A stretch of DNA of 5,769 nt, from contig JAUVGS010000154.1 of NCBI GenBank assembly GCA_030593665.1, forward strand, positions 1 to 5,769, read 5' to 3'. The DNA comes from Chitinivibrionales bacterium. GTDB lineage: Bacteria; Fibrobacterota; Chitinivibrionia; Chitinivibrionales; JANQEN01. Positions 1 through 5,769 of the stretch are shown here, one piece after another. The notes beneath the pieces are model-generated. The model searched no databases, was not told where the DNA came from, and saw only the letters and a program-made list of their open reading frames with translations. The translations under genes and the position numbers were made by a program. The first letter of the stretch is position 1, and every line of letters begins with the position of its first letter.

Positions 1-1
1 T

Positions 2-769
2 GAGGCAAATGAGGTTGAATGTATTTATGTCAATAAGGATAACACTCTATGGGTGACAACCGATGATGGAGGAGTAACTCTCTGCGATCCCAGAAATAAC
101 GAATGGGAGACATACAATAAAAAAAATTCCGGTATACCGAGTGATAAGGTGGAGTGTGTTGCTGTTGATTCGAAAGATAATGTATGGTTTGGAACTATGA
201 AAAAACAGGAATCAAAGGGTGCGGCAAAATATGATGGAACCAATTGGAAAGTATACACGAGTAATAATTCCGGTTTGTCGTATAATGATGTGGAGGCTAT
301 AGATTTTGACAGGGATGATAATGTCTGGTTTGCGACGTATGGCGGAGGCGTCTCTTTCCTTGATGTAAAAACAGATACATGGAAAACTTTTAAAAAGTCA
401 AATTCACCTTTGCCGCATGATGATGTTTTTGACGTATTTGTTGACAGCGATAACAGTATCTGGTTTGGAACCCAGGGCGGTGTGGCGCATTACTATCCGG
501 ATGGTACCGCTCTTGTATCGCAGGTCAATGCGCCTGCTGCACTTTTTACCTGGAGAATAGGTGTGGACGGTACTATTGCACTTGATTATACCGGTGAGAC
601 GCAGGCACAGGCAGGATTGTATGATCTGGGCGGCCGCTTCATAACGTGCGTAGAATTCTTAAGGGCCGGTGTTAAGAAAATTAGCATTGGAAGGTATGGA
701 AAAGGGATGTATCTGCTCAGACTTAAGGGCGTAAATTGGAATGAGACTCGAAAAATTTTGTTTGATTAG
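2..769 (+). CDS. Secreted beta-propeller protein with two-component-regulator-type (Reg_prop) blades and T9SS-like C-terminal domain, 5' partial
   Basis: The reading frame is open from base 2, so the gene begins upstream; 255 residues are visible. GTG at 53 is only an internal codon, because the repeat pattern already runs through the residues before it. Residues 1-168 contain propeller blades with a 45-47 residue period. Each has a Trp in an [NT]-x-W-[FV]-x-T core (W17, W62, W109, W154), followed by a G-rich turn, a W-x-x-[YF] strand and an N-S-G-[IL]-type loop. This matches Reg_prop repeats, best known from sensor domains of hybrid two-component systems. No kinase or membrane segment follows. 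After a linker, residues ~180-255 form a sorting-like module (LYDLGGRF, then KGMYLLRLKG and a terminal KILFD), as in T9SS cargo. So this is probably an exported or surface protein, with role unknown (binding, or scaffold). It is first of the visible genes in a tight operon with a serine hydrolase and a polysaccharide lyase. Confidence 0.85.
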   Translation, partial: EANEVECIYVNKDNTLWVTTDDGGVTLCDPRNNEWETYNKKNSGIPSDKVECVAVDSKDNVWFGTMKKQESKGAAKYDGTNWKVYTSNNSGLSYNDVEAIDFDRDDNVWFATYGGGVSFLDVKTDTWKTFKKSNSPLPHDDVFDVFVDSDNSIWFGTQGGVAHYYPDGTALVSQVNAPAALFTWRIGVDGTIALDYTGETQAQAGLYDLGGRFITCVEFLRAGVKKISIGRYGKGMYLLRLKGVNWNETRKILFD

Positions 770-790
770 CATATACTGAAGGAACATGGA

Positions 791-2140
791 ATGAATACTA
801 AACTGCCGAAATTATTACTGATACCAATCGTTTGCATATCTGTCTTTGTCGAAACAATTTGTGCGGATATAGTTTTTCCGGGGGCTACATGGGAAACTGC
901 AACTCCCCAGTCACAGGATGTGGATGAGGCTCTGCTTGAAGAGGCAATGACCTATCTGAAAGATGTTGTCTGTAATAATCAGGGAACCAGTCAGAGTGTC
1001 GTTATCTGTAACGGTTATATGATCTGGAAGGGAAACAGTATTGACAGTAAACATGAGATCTGGTCCTGCACCAAGTCCTTCAGCAGTACCTGCCTTGGCC
1101 TGTTAATTGACGATGGCAAGTGTTCCCTTGATACCAGGATAAAAACGGTCGTGCCGCAATCAAGCGCCAACTATCAGAAATTTCAGACACATTGCCCGGA
1201 TTTAACCTTTCGGCATATTACAACCCTGACCTCCGGATACAATGCAACAGATAACAATGCGCCCTTTGAACCGAAAGAGAGGAAATTTGAGCACGGAAAA
1301 TTTGTAAACTACAATGACCACTCAATGAACCTGTTCTCATATCTTAACAGTCATGTTGCCGGTGAATCGCAGCAGGCTCTTTTTAAAAGACGAATTGCAG
1401 ATCCAATCGGTATGAAAAACTGGAGTTGGGGAACATTCGGCAAGGTTGATGGTATTACCGTCAACGGCGGCTCCGGAACGCTGGGCAAAGCGGTGCAGAT
1501 CACTGCAAGAGAGATTGCCCGTTTCGGATGGCTTCTTGCTAATTTCGGTAAATGGGACGGGACGCAATTGCTTGGTGAGGCATGGGTAAAAGGGGCTCTT
1601 GTTTCCCATACCGACACCGTGGCACAGTCTCCCTATGGAAAGAGTCGCCTCGACAGCAGTCTCGTCGGAGCGTATGGATATAATTTCTGGACAAATGGCA
1701 TGCGGTACGGCGGTGAACTCAGGTGGCCGGACGCGACCCATTACACCGCCGCACTTCAAGGGTACAATAATAACTATTGTTTCGTTATTCCCGAATGGAA
1801 TATGGTTGTTGTGCGGCTTGGAACTGACGGGAAGAAAGATCATAATCTCTGGAAAGGCTTTTTTACGAGATTAAAAAAAGCGGTTGGTACGACCGCTATT
1901 GCTTTGCCTGACTATGCCAAAAAAGGGAGTTGTTACCCGAAGAATGGTATCTCGGCGCAGGTACTCTATAATGCGGGTTTTAGCAACAGCGTTAGAATGT
2001 TTGATCTTCGGGGCCGTTTTATCAGTATATTGAATACAGGCAGTGATCTGAATGCCGGTGTTTTTATTATACGCAGTGGTATTCACACGGGAAACGGTAA
2101 GTTTGTACATACAATAATGAAAACTACAATGCGGAGGTAG
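791..2140 (+). CDS. Secreted serine hydrolase, beta-lactamase/penicillin-binding-protein fold, with T9SS-like C-terminal domain
   Basis: 449 residues. ATG 791 is preceded by GAAGGAA (778-784) at a 6-base gap, 21 bases after the upstream stop. Residues 1-25 are a Sec signal peptide with probable cleavage after ICA (A25). Residues ~35-365 match the beta-lactamase family PF00144. The SxxK motif is S92-C-T-K95 (nucleophile and general base), and Y174-N-D176 lies where the YxN motif is expected. R240-E-I-A-R-F-G-W and G254-x-W-D-G are conserved-looking stretches of secreted environmental serine hydrolases of this type. There is no clear KTG motif; the corresponding segment seems to be Q323-G-Y-N-N-N before the FVIP strand. 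Residues ~385-449 form a sorting-like module (MFDLRGRF, then NAGVFIIRSG). The family covers esterases, amidases and peptidases. Beside a polysaccharide lyase, removal of an ester group from the glycan is a reasonable but unproven role. Not a resistance beta-lactamase on this evidence. Confidence 0.85.
   Translation: MNTKLPKLLLIPIVCISVFVETICADIVFPGATWETATPQSQDVDEALLEEAMTYLKDVVCNNQGTSQSVVICNGYMIWKGNSIDSKHEIWSCTKSFSSTCLGLLIDDGKCSLDTRIKTVVPQSSANYQKFQTHCPDLTFRHITTLTSGYNATDNNAPFEPKERKFEHGKFVNYNDHSMNLFSYLNSHVAGESQQALFKRRIADPIGMKNWSWGTFGKVDGITVNGGSGTLGKAVQITAREIARFGWLLANFGKWDGTQLLGEAWVKGALVSHTDTVAQSPYGKSRLDSSLVGAYGYNFWTNGMRYGGELRWPDATHYTAALQGYNNNYCFVIPEWNMVVVRLGTDGKKDHNLWKGFFTRLKKAVGTTAIALPDYAKKGSCYPKNGISAQVLYNAGFSNSVRMFDLRGRFISILNTGSDLNAGVFIIRSGIHTGNGKFVHTIMKTTMRR
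2133..2137 (+). promoter_or_regulatory. Ribosome binding site of the lyase gene
   Basis: GGAGG lies in the last codons of the serine hydrolase gene, 5 bases before ATG 2143. It favours that start over the in-frame ATG at 2179, which has only a weak TGGA upstream, although 2179 would also leave an intact signal peptide. Confidence 0.7.
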
Positions 2141-2142
2141 CT

Positions 2143-3618
2143 ATGGCTCTATCAAATAGTAAACATACCATTGGACTTATGGTAAAACGGGTGCAATTCG
2201 TCGTCGTGCTATTCTGCGGTATATTTCAAACACACGCAGAACATGCATTTACCCATCCCGGCATATTCAACTCGCAGGCTGAGCTCGACAATATCCGAGC
2301 CATTGTTCTGGACAATAAAACTGATCCGATAGACAAGGGGTGGGATAAACTGCTTCAATCCAGTTTGTCGAAAACATCCTATACTGCGTCCCCTTATGTG
2401 GATATCAAGCTGGCAAGTAATACACCAGAGAAGACCGCATTGCGCAATGACGGTCGTGCCATATATTCTCACGCACTTCAGTGGGCGGTAACAGGCGATA
2501 AAAAATACGCCGACAAATCAATAGAGATAATGAATGCCTGGGCAAATAAGCTTACTAAGTTTTCAGCGGGAAGCGGTGCTTCGTATATAGCCCTGGTCTC
2601 TTCCTGGAATATCCATATATGGATGGCCGGAGCCGAGATTATCAGATACTACGAGCGGGACGGTGTTACTGCCGGTTGGTCACAGAGTGATATAGCCCAG
2701 TTTGAGAAGATGTGTCAGGTTTTTAAAACAGCCATTACAGGATGGTCAGGTACTCCGAAGAGTCAGGTGTCACCAAATTATAGCGGCAATAATTGCGCTC
2801 TTTCCATAGCTTTGTCTCGAATGTCTCTGGGAATATTTTTGGATGATGAATCGTTGTACAATGATGGCAAGGATCACCTTTTAAAGGAAAAAATGTGGAG
2901 CTGGTTGTCGGGAACACTTATTGAATATTCCATTGGTGATGACGGTGAGGTGTATGAAATAAACAGGGATTGCGGCCATGCAGGGTACAATGCAGACGCT
3001 TTTATTCTTGATGCGGAACTTTTGTGGCATCAGGGGGTAGATCTGTATGATATGATGTTTGAAGGTGAATCGGTTCCCAGAATTTTCAAAGGAACCGAAT
3101 ATTTTGCCAAGGCAACGGTTGATCCCCCGGTAAAGACATCCTTCATTGGAAATGAGACCTGTAAGGGGCCAAGCGGATCACAGGAAGTGGCGTATAACCA
3201 CTACAAAAACCGTTTAGAAGGTAAATACCCTATTGTCCACATGGATGATGGTGCAGACTATGTTCGACCGACCGGTGATGGTGTTGGCGGCGGTAAATTT
3301 TTACCCTGGACAACGCTTACCCATGCGGATCTTTCAAAGGATATGCAGTCAAAAGTGGTTTTAAATTCTGCAAAACTAAAAAGCTCTGTTTTTACCGCTA
3401 AGATTAACGGTTCTGGAGCATTGATACTGAGTTATAATGGTGCGGATAAAGGTGCTCAGGTAAAAATATTCAATCTTTCCGGAAAACTTGTAAAGAGTCT
3501 CTTTATTTCAAAAAGGGTAAAATTAATCTCTTTAAAAGGGTTGAACAGTGGCCTTTATTTTGTAGAATTTGAATTAAACGGTGTTTGTGAGGCTAAAAAA
3601 ATATTATTGAACAAATAA
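2143..3618 (+). CDS. Secreted alginate-lyase-superfamily polysaccharide lyase with T9SS-like C-terminal domain
   Basis: 491 residues. Residues 1-32 are a signal peptide with a long N-region, hydrophobic core ~18-28 and probable cleavage after THA (A32). Residues ~36-400 resemble the alginate lyase fold PF05426: an opening HPGIF, RNDGRAIYSHALQWAVTGD (101-119), an SSWNIHIWMAGAEIIRYYE helix pair (153-171), and a terminal-helix signature R275-D-C-G-H279-A-G-Y282 followed by WHQGVDLYD. The Arg-x6-Tyr spacing equals that of the catalytic Arg and Tyr in AlgL/A1-III (PL5). The Asn pair N216-N217 aligns with their Asn-His region, but Cys218 replaces the expected His, so the protein is probably in a PL5-related family (for example PL38-like) rather than a true AlgL. 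The expected reaction is beta-elimination of uronate polysaccharides such as alginate or glucuronan; substrate not settled. Residues ~412-491 are a sorting-like module (IFNLSGKL, NSGLYFVEF, terminal KKILLNK), encoded by notably AT-richer DNA. Last gene of the operon, 2 bases after its neighbour. Confidence 0.85.
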   Translation: MALSNSKHTIGLMVKRVQFVVVLFCGIFQTHAEHAFTHPGIFNSQAELDNIRAIVLDNKTDPIDKGWDKLLQSSLSKTSYTASPYVDIKLASNTPEKTALRNDGRAIYSHALQWAVTGDKKYADKSIEIMNAWANKLTKFSAGSGASYIALVSSWNIHIWMAGAEIIRYYERDGVTAGWSQSDIAQFEKMCQVFKTAITGWSGTPKSQVSPNYSGNNCALSIALSRMSLGIFLDDESLYNDGKDHLLKEKMWSWLSGTLIEYSIGDDGEVYEINRDCGHAGYNADAFILDAELLWHQGVDLYDMMFEGESVPRIFKGTEYFAKATVDPPVKTSFIGNETCKGPSGSQEVAYNHYKNRLEGKYPIVHMDDGADYVRPTGDGVGGGKFLPWTTLTHADLSKDMQSKVVLNSAKLKSSVFTAKINGSGALILSYNGADKGAQVKIFNLSGKLVKSLFISKRVKLISLKGLNSGLYFVEFELNGVCEAKKILLNK

Positions 3619-3694
3619 TCCTGTAAAAAAAATAAGCAAAAATATTGCTAAAACCTCAAATAGTGTAAAGTTTGGTAAGGTTGAGACGTACCAG

Positions 3695-3816
3695 GTATAT
3701 TGAGAAGTAATTGAGAGTATATTTAAGTAAGCAGTTGGTGATAATTTGGGTATATTACACATACATGCATAGCGTATATATGGATATAGTACATGATGGG
3801 TATATCGACGGTATAA
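3695..3816 (+). repeat. Dispersed GTATAT words in the intergenic region
   Basis: GTATAT occurs at 3695, 3717, 3750, 3774 and 3800, with a variant GTATAA at 3811. TTGAGA occurs just before and among them at 3681, 3700 and 3711. Steps of 22, 33, 24, 26 and 11 bases hint at an ~11-base periodicity, but short AT-rich words recur easily by chance. Function unknown. Confidence 0.3.
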
Positions 3817-3867
3817 CATCCCTAACGCAGATAAACTGCAAGTAAGTACCTTCACGAAATTATTTTC

Positions 3868-3983
3868 TACCATGAAGGGCAACCTGTGCCACATTGTGCC
3901 CCTTGAGGGTAATTAGAGATTCTTGGAAATTTACACAGTGCCCTTCAGGGTATTTCTTAGTATCTCTTATGCCCTTCAGGGTA
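3868..3983 (+). repeat. Four-copy near-palindromic repeat array (TGCCCTTCAGGGTA), candidate operator
   Basis: There are two perfect copies of TGCCCTTCAGGGTA, at 3939-3952 and 3970-3983. A third, TGCCCCTTGAGGGTA at 3897-3911, has one inserted C and one C-to-G change. A fourth is inverted at 3868-3881 (TACCATGAAGGGCA, whose reverse complement matches 13 of 14 bases). The core CCCT-N2-AGGG is an inverted repeat, the form expected for a dimeric DNA-binding protein. Core centres are 3874.5, 3904.5, 3945.5 and 3976.5, so the steps are 30, 41 and 31 bases, near 3, 4 and 3 helical turns; all copies would face the same side of the helix. The array ends 88 bases before the start of a helix-turn-helix regulator gene, which suggests autoregulation. 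As RNA, each copy could instead form only a short stem with a UUCA-type loop. Confidence 0.65.
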
Positions 3984-4000
3984 AAAAAAACGAAAAAAAT
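3983..4000 (+). promoter_or_regulatory. Phased A-tracts beside the repeat array
   Basis: A8, then CG, then A7 and T. The tracts start at 3983 and 3993, exactly 10 bases apart, and directly abut the last repeat copy. Phased A-tracts bend DNA and can act as promoter UP elements. No matching -35/-10 pair was found downstream, so only the structure is claimed. Confidence 0.4.
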
Positions 4001-4061
4001 TTCTAAGGTACTAAAATAAATAGAAAACGGTAGTGGTAATTCAACAGAAATTCTGTATAAT

Positions 4062-4067
4062 AAGGAA
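4062..4067 (+). promoter_or_regulatory. Ribosome binding site of the regulator gene
   Basis: AAGGAA lies 4 bases before ATG 4072. It decides the start against an in-frame GTG at 4033, which has no purine-rich site in front and would add 13 residues not typical of the family. Confidence 0.65.
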
Positions 4068-4071
4068 CAAC

Positions 4072-4905
4072 ATGGTTCTTATCTACTCATATATCGATTA
4101 CAGAAAATTCCTGAGTGATTTTCTCAAAGAGAAGAAGATTGAGAATAAGAAATACTCTCATCGTTCTATTTTACAGAGAATGGGGATCTCATCAACAGGC
4201 TATCTCGCGAATGTTATTGCCGGGAAAAGCAGCCTGAGTATTAAAAACGCAACAGTTCTGGGCAGGATTCTAAATTTGAGCAAAGCGGAAATTACCTATT
4301 TCAAGAAACTGATCTATTTCACCAAGGCTAAAGCAATAGAAGAAAAAAACGATTACTTCGAACAGATAATGGTATACCGGAAAAGAAAGATGAAATTTCT
4401 GGAAAATGATCAGTTGTCACTGTTTAAAGAGTGGTATACGGCTATTATTCGGGAGATTTTGCATACCTGTGAGTTTAAAGATGATTATTATGCATTAGCA
4501 CACCTGGTGAAACCTCATATTACTGTTAAAGATGCCAAAAATGCCATAGCGTCACTGGAAGAAATGAAGCTGATTCAAAGGAATGAAGGCGGTGTATATA
4601 AGCCTGTTGATAACGCGATTACTACCGGGGATGAAATTCAATCCTTTCACGTGTCAAATTTTCAGGTTAAAATGCTTAATCTTGCACAATTTGCTCTGCA
4701 AAATATAGCATCTGAAGAGAGAGATATGTCAGGATTAACTCTTTCTATTTCGAGAGAAAAGTTTTATCTTATCAAGGAAGAGTTGCAGGAATTTCGCAAG
4801 AAGATACTGCAGATCGCTGCGGAAGAATCGGAACCGGAACAGGTGTTTCGATGTAATTTCAATTTATTTCCGGTTTCCAACAGATCGGAGAAAAAGAAAT
4901 TATGA
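4072..4905 (+). CDS. TIGR02147-family (DUF4423) helix-turn-helix regulator
   Basis: 277 residues, close to the usual 270-300 of the family. The N-terminus (Y7-I-D-Y-R-K-F-L, residues 7-14) and the C-terminus (F259-R-C-N-F-N-L-F-P-V-S, 259-269) carry the family hallmarks. Residues ~25-85 look like a lambda-repressor/XRE-type helix-turn-helix: SHRSILQRMGIS (29-40), then STGYLANVIAGKSSLS (41-56), then helices including LGRILNLSKAEITYF. Residues ~130-180 look winged-helix-like, ending in MKLIQRNEGGVYKP. No membrane segment or signal peptide is visible, so it should be cytoplasmic and DNA binding; that is inferred from the fold, since the family is functionally uncharacterised as far as I know. 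It follows a four-copy palindromic array, a likely target. Its TGA overlaps the ATG of the downstream lipoprotein gene by 4 bases, pointing to one transcript and translational coupling. It is unlikely to control the upstream operon in cis, as that operon runs toward it. Confidence 0.88.
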   Translation: MVLIYSYIDYRKFLSDFLKEKKIENKKYSHRSILQRMGISSTGYLANVIAGKSSLSIKNATVLGRILNLSKAEITYFKKLIYFTKAKAIEEKNDYFEQIMVYRKRKMKFLENDQLSLFKEWYTAIIREILHTCEFKDDYYALAHLVKPHITVKDAKNAIASLEEMKLIQRNEGGVYKPVDNAITTGDEIQSFHVSNFQVKMLNLAQFALQNIASEERDMSGLTLSISREKFYLIKEELQEFRKKILQIAAEESEPEQVFRCNFNLFPVSNRSEKKKL

Positions 4906-5769
4906 CAATAGTGATAAAGAATACTTTGCTTATGCTCTGCATCCTGGTTTGTATGGGACACTGGGGATGCTCTGATAGTGGCGTCGCCGGTGGTACCGAA
5001 GATGGGAATCCTACCGTCATAGCGGGTAGTATTCTGGATTCTGATGGTGCTGTGGAGGCCGGGGTGCGTGTATCTCTTATACCGGCGGGATATGATCCAT
5101 TCAGAGATCCTCCGCTTCCTGATTCTCTGGTCGATACAACAGATATAGCAGGCCACTACCAGTTTACTCTCCGGAGAAGTGACGGAGAAAACAATGCCTT
5201 TAATATTCTGGCCTGTCGTTCGGCAAGCGGGAAACGAATGCTGCGCAGAGGGATTGTCATTAATGGCGATACCATTGACAATCTGGTTGACACGATAAGA
5301 AAGCCGGGTGTTATAAAAGTAGTATTACATGAAACGGTAGATATACTTAATGGCTATGTCTATATGGCCGGTACTGATATTTACAAAAAAGTAACCTCTG
5401 CGATAGTTTATCTCGATTCGGTTCCGGCCGGCATTGTACCGGAGATTAAATATGTGAATGCCGGCGTTACCAAGATTCTTGCCGACAGTATGAATGTTGT
5501 GTCAAATGATACGGCTATACAGGCATCGGTGCTATTGATTTCAAAGTTTAAAGATAATGAAATTGATACGGTTAGTCTCTTTGTTGCTGAAAAATTGAGA
5601 AGATATGGACTATCCGTCAAAATCGTTACCGACAGCATTGTATCATTCGCTGATACTACCGGTATCTCTGCGATACTTTTTTCGCCAACGGCGGAACTGA
5701 GCCGGCTGGGAAATATTTTTAGAGAAATACCATTGCCGCTTCTCAATATGGAGTTTGTTCTGCTTAAAC
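4902..5769 (+). CDS. Lipoprotein with carboxypeptidase-regulatory-like domain and probable alpha/beta domain, 3' partial
   Basis: ATG 4902 overlaps the regulator stop (ATGA). CGGAG (4886-4890) and an A/G-rich stretch precede it. 289 codons are open to the window edge. Residues 1-22 are a signal peptide with hydrophobic core ~8-18; the probable lipidated Cys is C23 (H-W-G-C, an imperfect lipobox), followed by a G30-G-T-E-D-G-N-P37 segment typical of lipoproteins I associate with this phylum. Residues ~38-105 read as a carboxypeptidase-regulatory-like beta-sandwich (TVIAGSILDSDGA, GVRVSLIPAGYDP, TTDIAGHYQFTL). Residues ~138-182 are another beta-rich part (GYVYMAGTDIY, VYLDSVPAG). Residues ~205-289 alternate strands and helices (ASVLLIS, VAEKLRRYGLSVKIVTD, ISAILFSP, FREIPLPLLNMEFVLL), like a flavodoxin/ThuA-like alpha/beta domain. 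Role unknown; a surface or periplasmic partner controlled with the regulator is plausible. Confidence 0.8.
   Translation, partial: MTIVIKNTLLMLCILVCMGHWGCSDSGVAGGTEDGNPTVIAGSILDSDGAVEAGVRVSLIPAGYDPFRDPPLPDSLVDTTDIAGHYQFTLRRSDGENNAFNILACRSASGKRMLRRGIVINGDTIDNLVDTIRKPGVIKVVLHETVDILNGYVYMAGTDIYKKVTSAIVYLDSVPAGIVPEIKYVNAGVTKILADSMNVVSNDTAIQASVLLISKFKDNEIDTVSLFVAEKLRRYGLSVKIVTDSIVSFADTTGISAILFSPTAELSRLGNIFREIPLPLLNMEFVLLK

Larger units (their letters stand above)
3619..4071. other. 453-base AT-rich intergenic region, with no supported gene
   Basis: This region separates the secreted-enzyme operon from the regulator-lipoprotein pair. No frame in it shows a credible protein. No GC-rich hairpin with a following T-run is present after the lyase stop, so the operon terminator is not identifiable. 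The left half (3660-3820) is rich in GTATAT and TTGAGA words. The right half (3868-4000) holds four near-palindromic repeats and phased A-tracts. The promoter of the regulator gene is expected here, but I could not assign a convincing -35/-10 pair. Confidence 0.8.

Noticed and set aside
53..55. GTG 53 as the start of the propeller gene
   Set aside because: The propeller repeat and its conserved Trp (bases 50-52) already lie upstream in the same open frame, so the gene is cut by the window edge.
1337..1843. Long minus-strand open frame inside the serine hydrolase gene
   Set aside because: It lies wholly opposite a gene with clear family motifs and has no recognisable protein features.
3634..3650. 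Hairpin AGCAA-N5-TTGCT after the lyase gene as a terminator
   Set aside because: It has only 5 pairs, two of them G-C, and no T-run on the plus strand. A T-run exists only in the minus orientation, where no gene is supported.
3604..3894. Minus-strand open frame of 96 codons in the intergenic region, with AAGGGG before its ATG
   Set aside because: The product is rich in Tyr, Cys, His and Leu with no domain pattern. The frame crosses the repeat array's flank and the end of the lyase gene, and the purine run is part of a repeat copy.
3868..3983. Repeat array as a CRISPR array
   Set aside because: Units are only 14 bases, one is inverted, spacers are short and unequal, and no cas genes are near.
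4056..4061. Perfect TATAAT as a -10 box for the regulator
   Set aside because: No -35 element lies at 16-18 bases, and transcription would begin near 4068, removing the ribosome binding site. It could only give a nearly leaderless message, so I treat it as chance.
4033..4071. GTG 4033 as the start of the regulator
   Set aside because: No ribosome binding site precedes it. ATG 4072 has AAGGAA at 4 bases and starts directly before the family's conserved N-terminus.
4764..5156. Minus-strand open frame across the regulator/lipoprotein junction
   Set aside because: It is opposite two genes with recognisable domains; its sequence is low-quality and has no domain pattern.
5408..5746. Minus-strand open frame opposite the lipoprotein
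   Set aside because: It is a shadow of a plus-strand frame that continues unbroken from a signal peptide to the window edge.

Overview
The window most likely comes from a member of the Fibrobacterota (Fibrobacter / Chitinispirillum-like bacteria) or a close relative. This rests on family recognition, not on a search. The gene at 4072-4905 has the layout of the TIGR02147 / DUF4423 family, which is strongly expanded in Fibrobacter. Three consecutive secreted proteins end in type IX secretion (T9SS) sorting-like domains. The last gene encodes a lipoprotein of a GG-T-E-x-G-N type that I associate with the same group. Coding GC is roughly 42-50%, and the long intergenic region is clearly more AT-rich.

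Positions 2-3618 hold a tight plus-strand operon that continues from outside the window. It contains (i) the 3' part of a beta-propeller protein with two-component-regulator-type (Reg_prop) blades, (ii) a secreted beta-lactamase-fold serine hydrolase, and (iii) a secreted alginate-lyase-superfamily polysaccharide lyase. Gaps are 21 and 2 bases. All three proteins carry a C-terminal module of the form [YF]-[DN]-L-x-G-[RK] followed by G-[VL]-[YF] or G-M-Y, so they were probably exported and retained at the cell surface together. The simplest reading is an acidic-polysaccharide degradation operon: the lyase cuts the chain, the hydrolase may remove ester substituents or process products, and the propeller protein plays an undefined surface role.

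Positions 3619-4071 are a 453-base AT-rich intergenic region with no convincing gene and no clear terminator. Its right half carries four copies of a near-palindromic 14-mer, TGCCCTTCAGGGTA, one of them inverted. Their centres are 30, 41 and 31 bases apart, close to whole helical turns. This looks like an operator array. It ends in phased A-tracts about 70 bases before the next gene.

Positions 4072-5769 hold a second unit: a TIGR02147-type helix-turn-helix regulator whose stop overlaps (ATGA) the start of a lipoprotein with a carboxypeptidase-regulatory-like domain and a probable alpha/beta domain, running off the right edge. The overlap suggests translational coupling and a dedicated regulator-lipoprotein pair. 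The operator-like array in front of the pair, probably bound by the regulator itself or by another factor, is the most interesting feature here.
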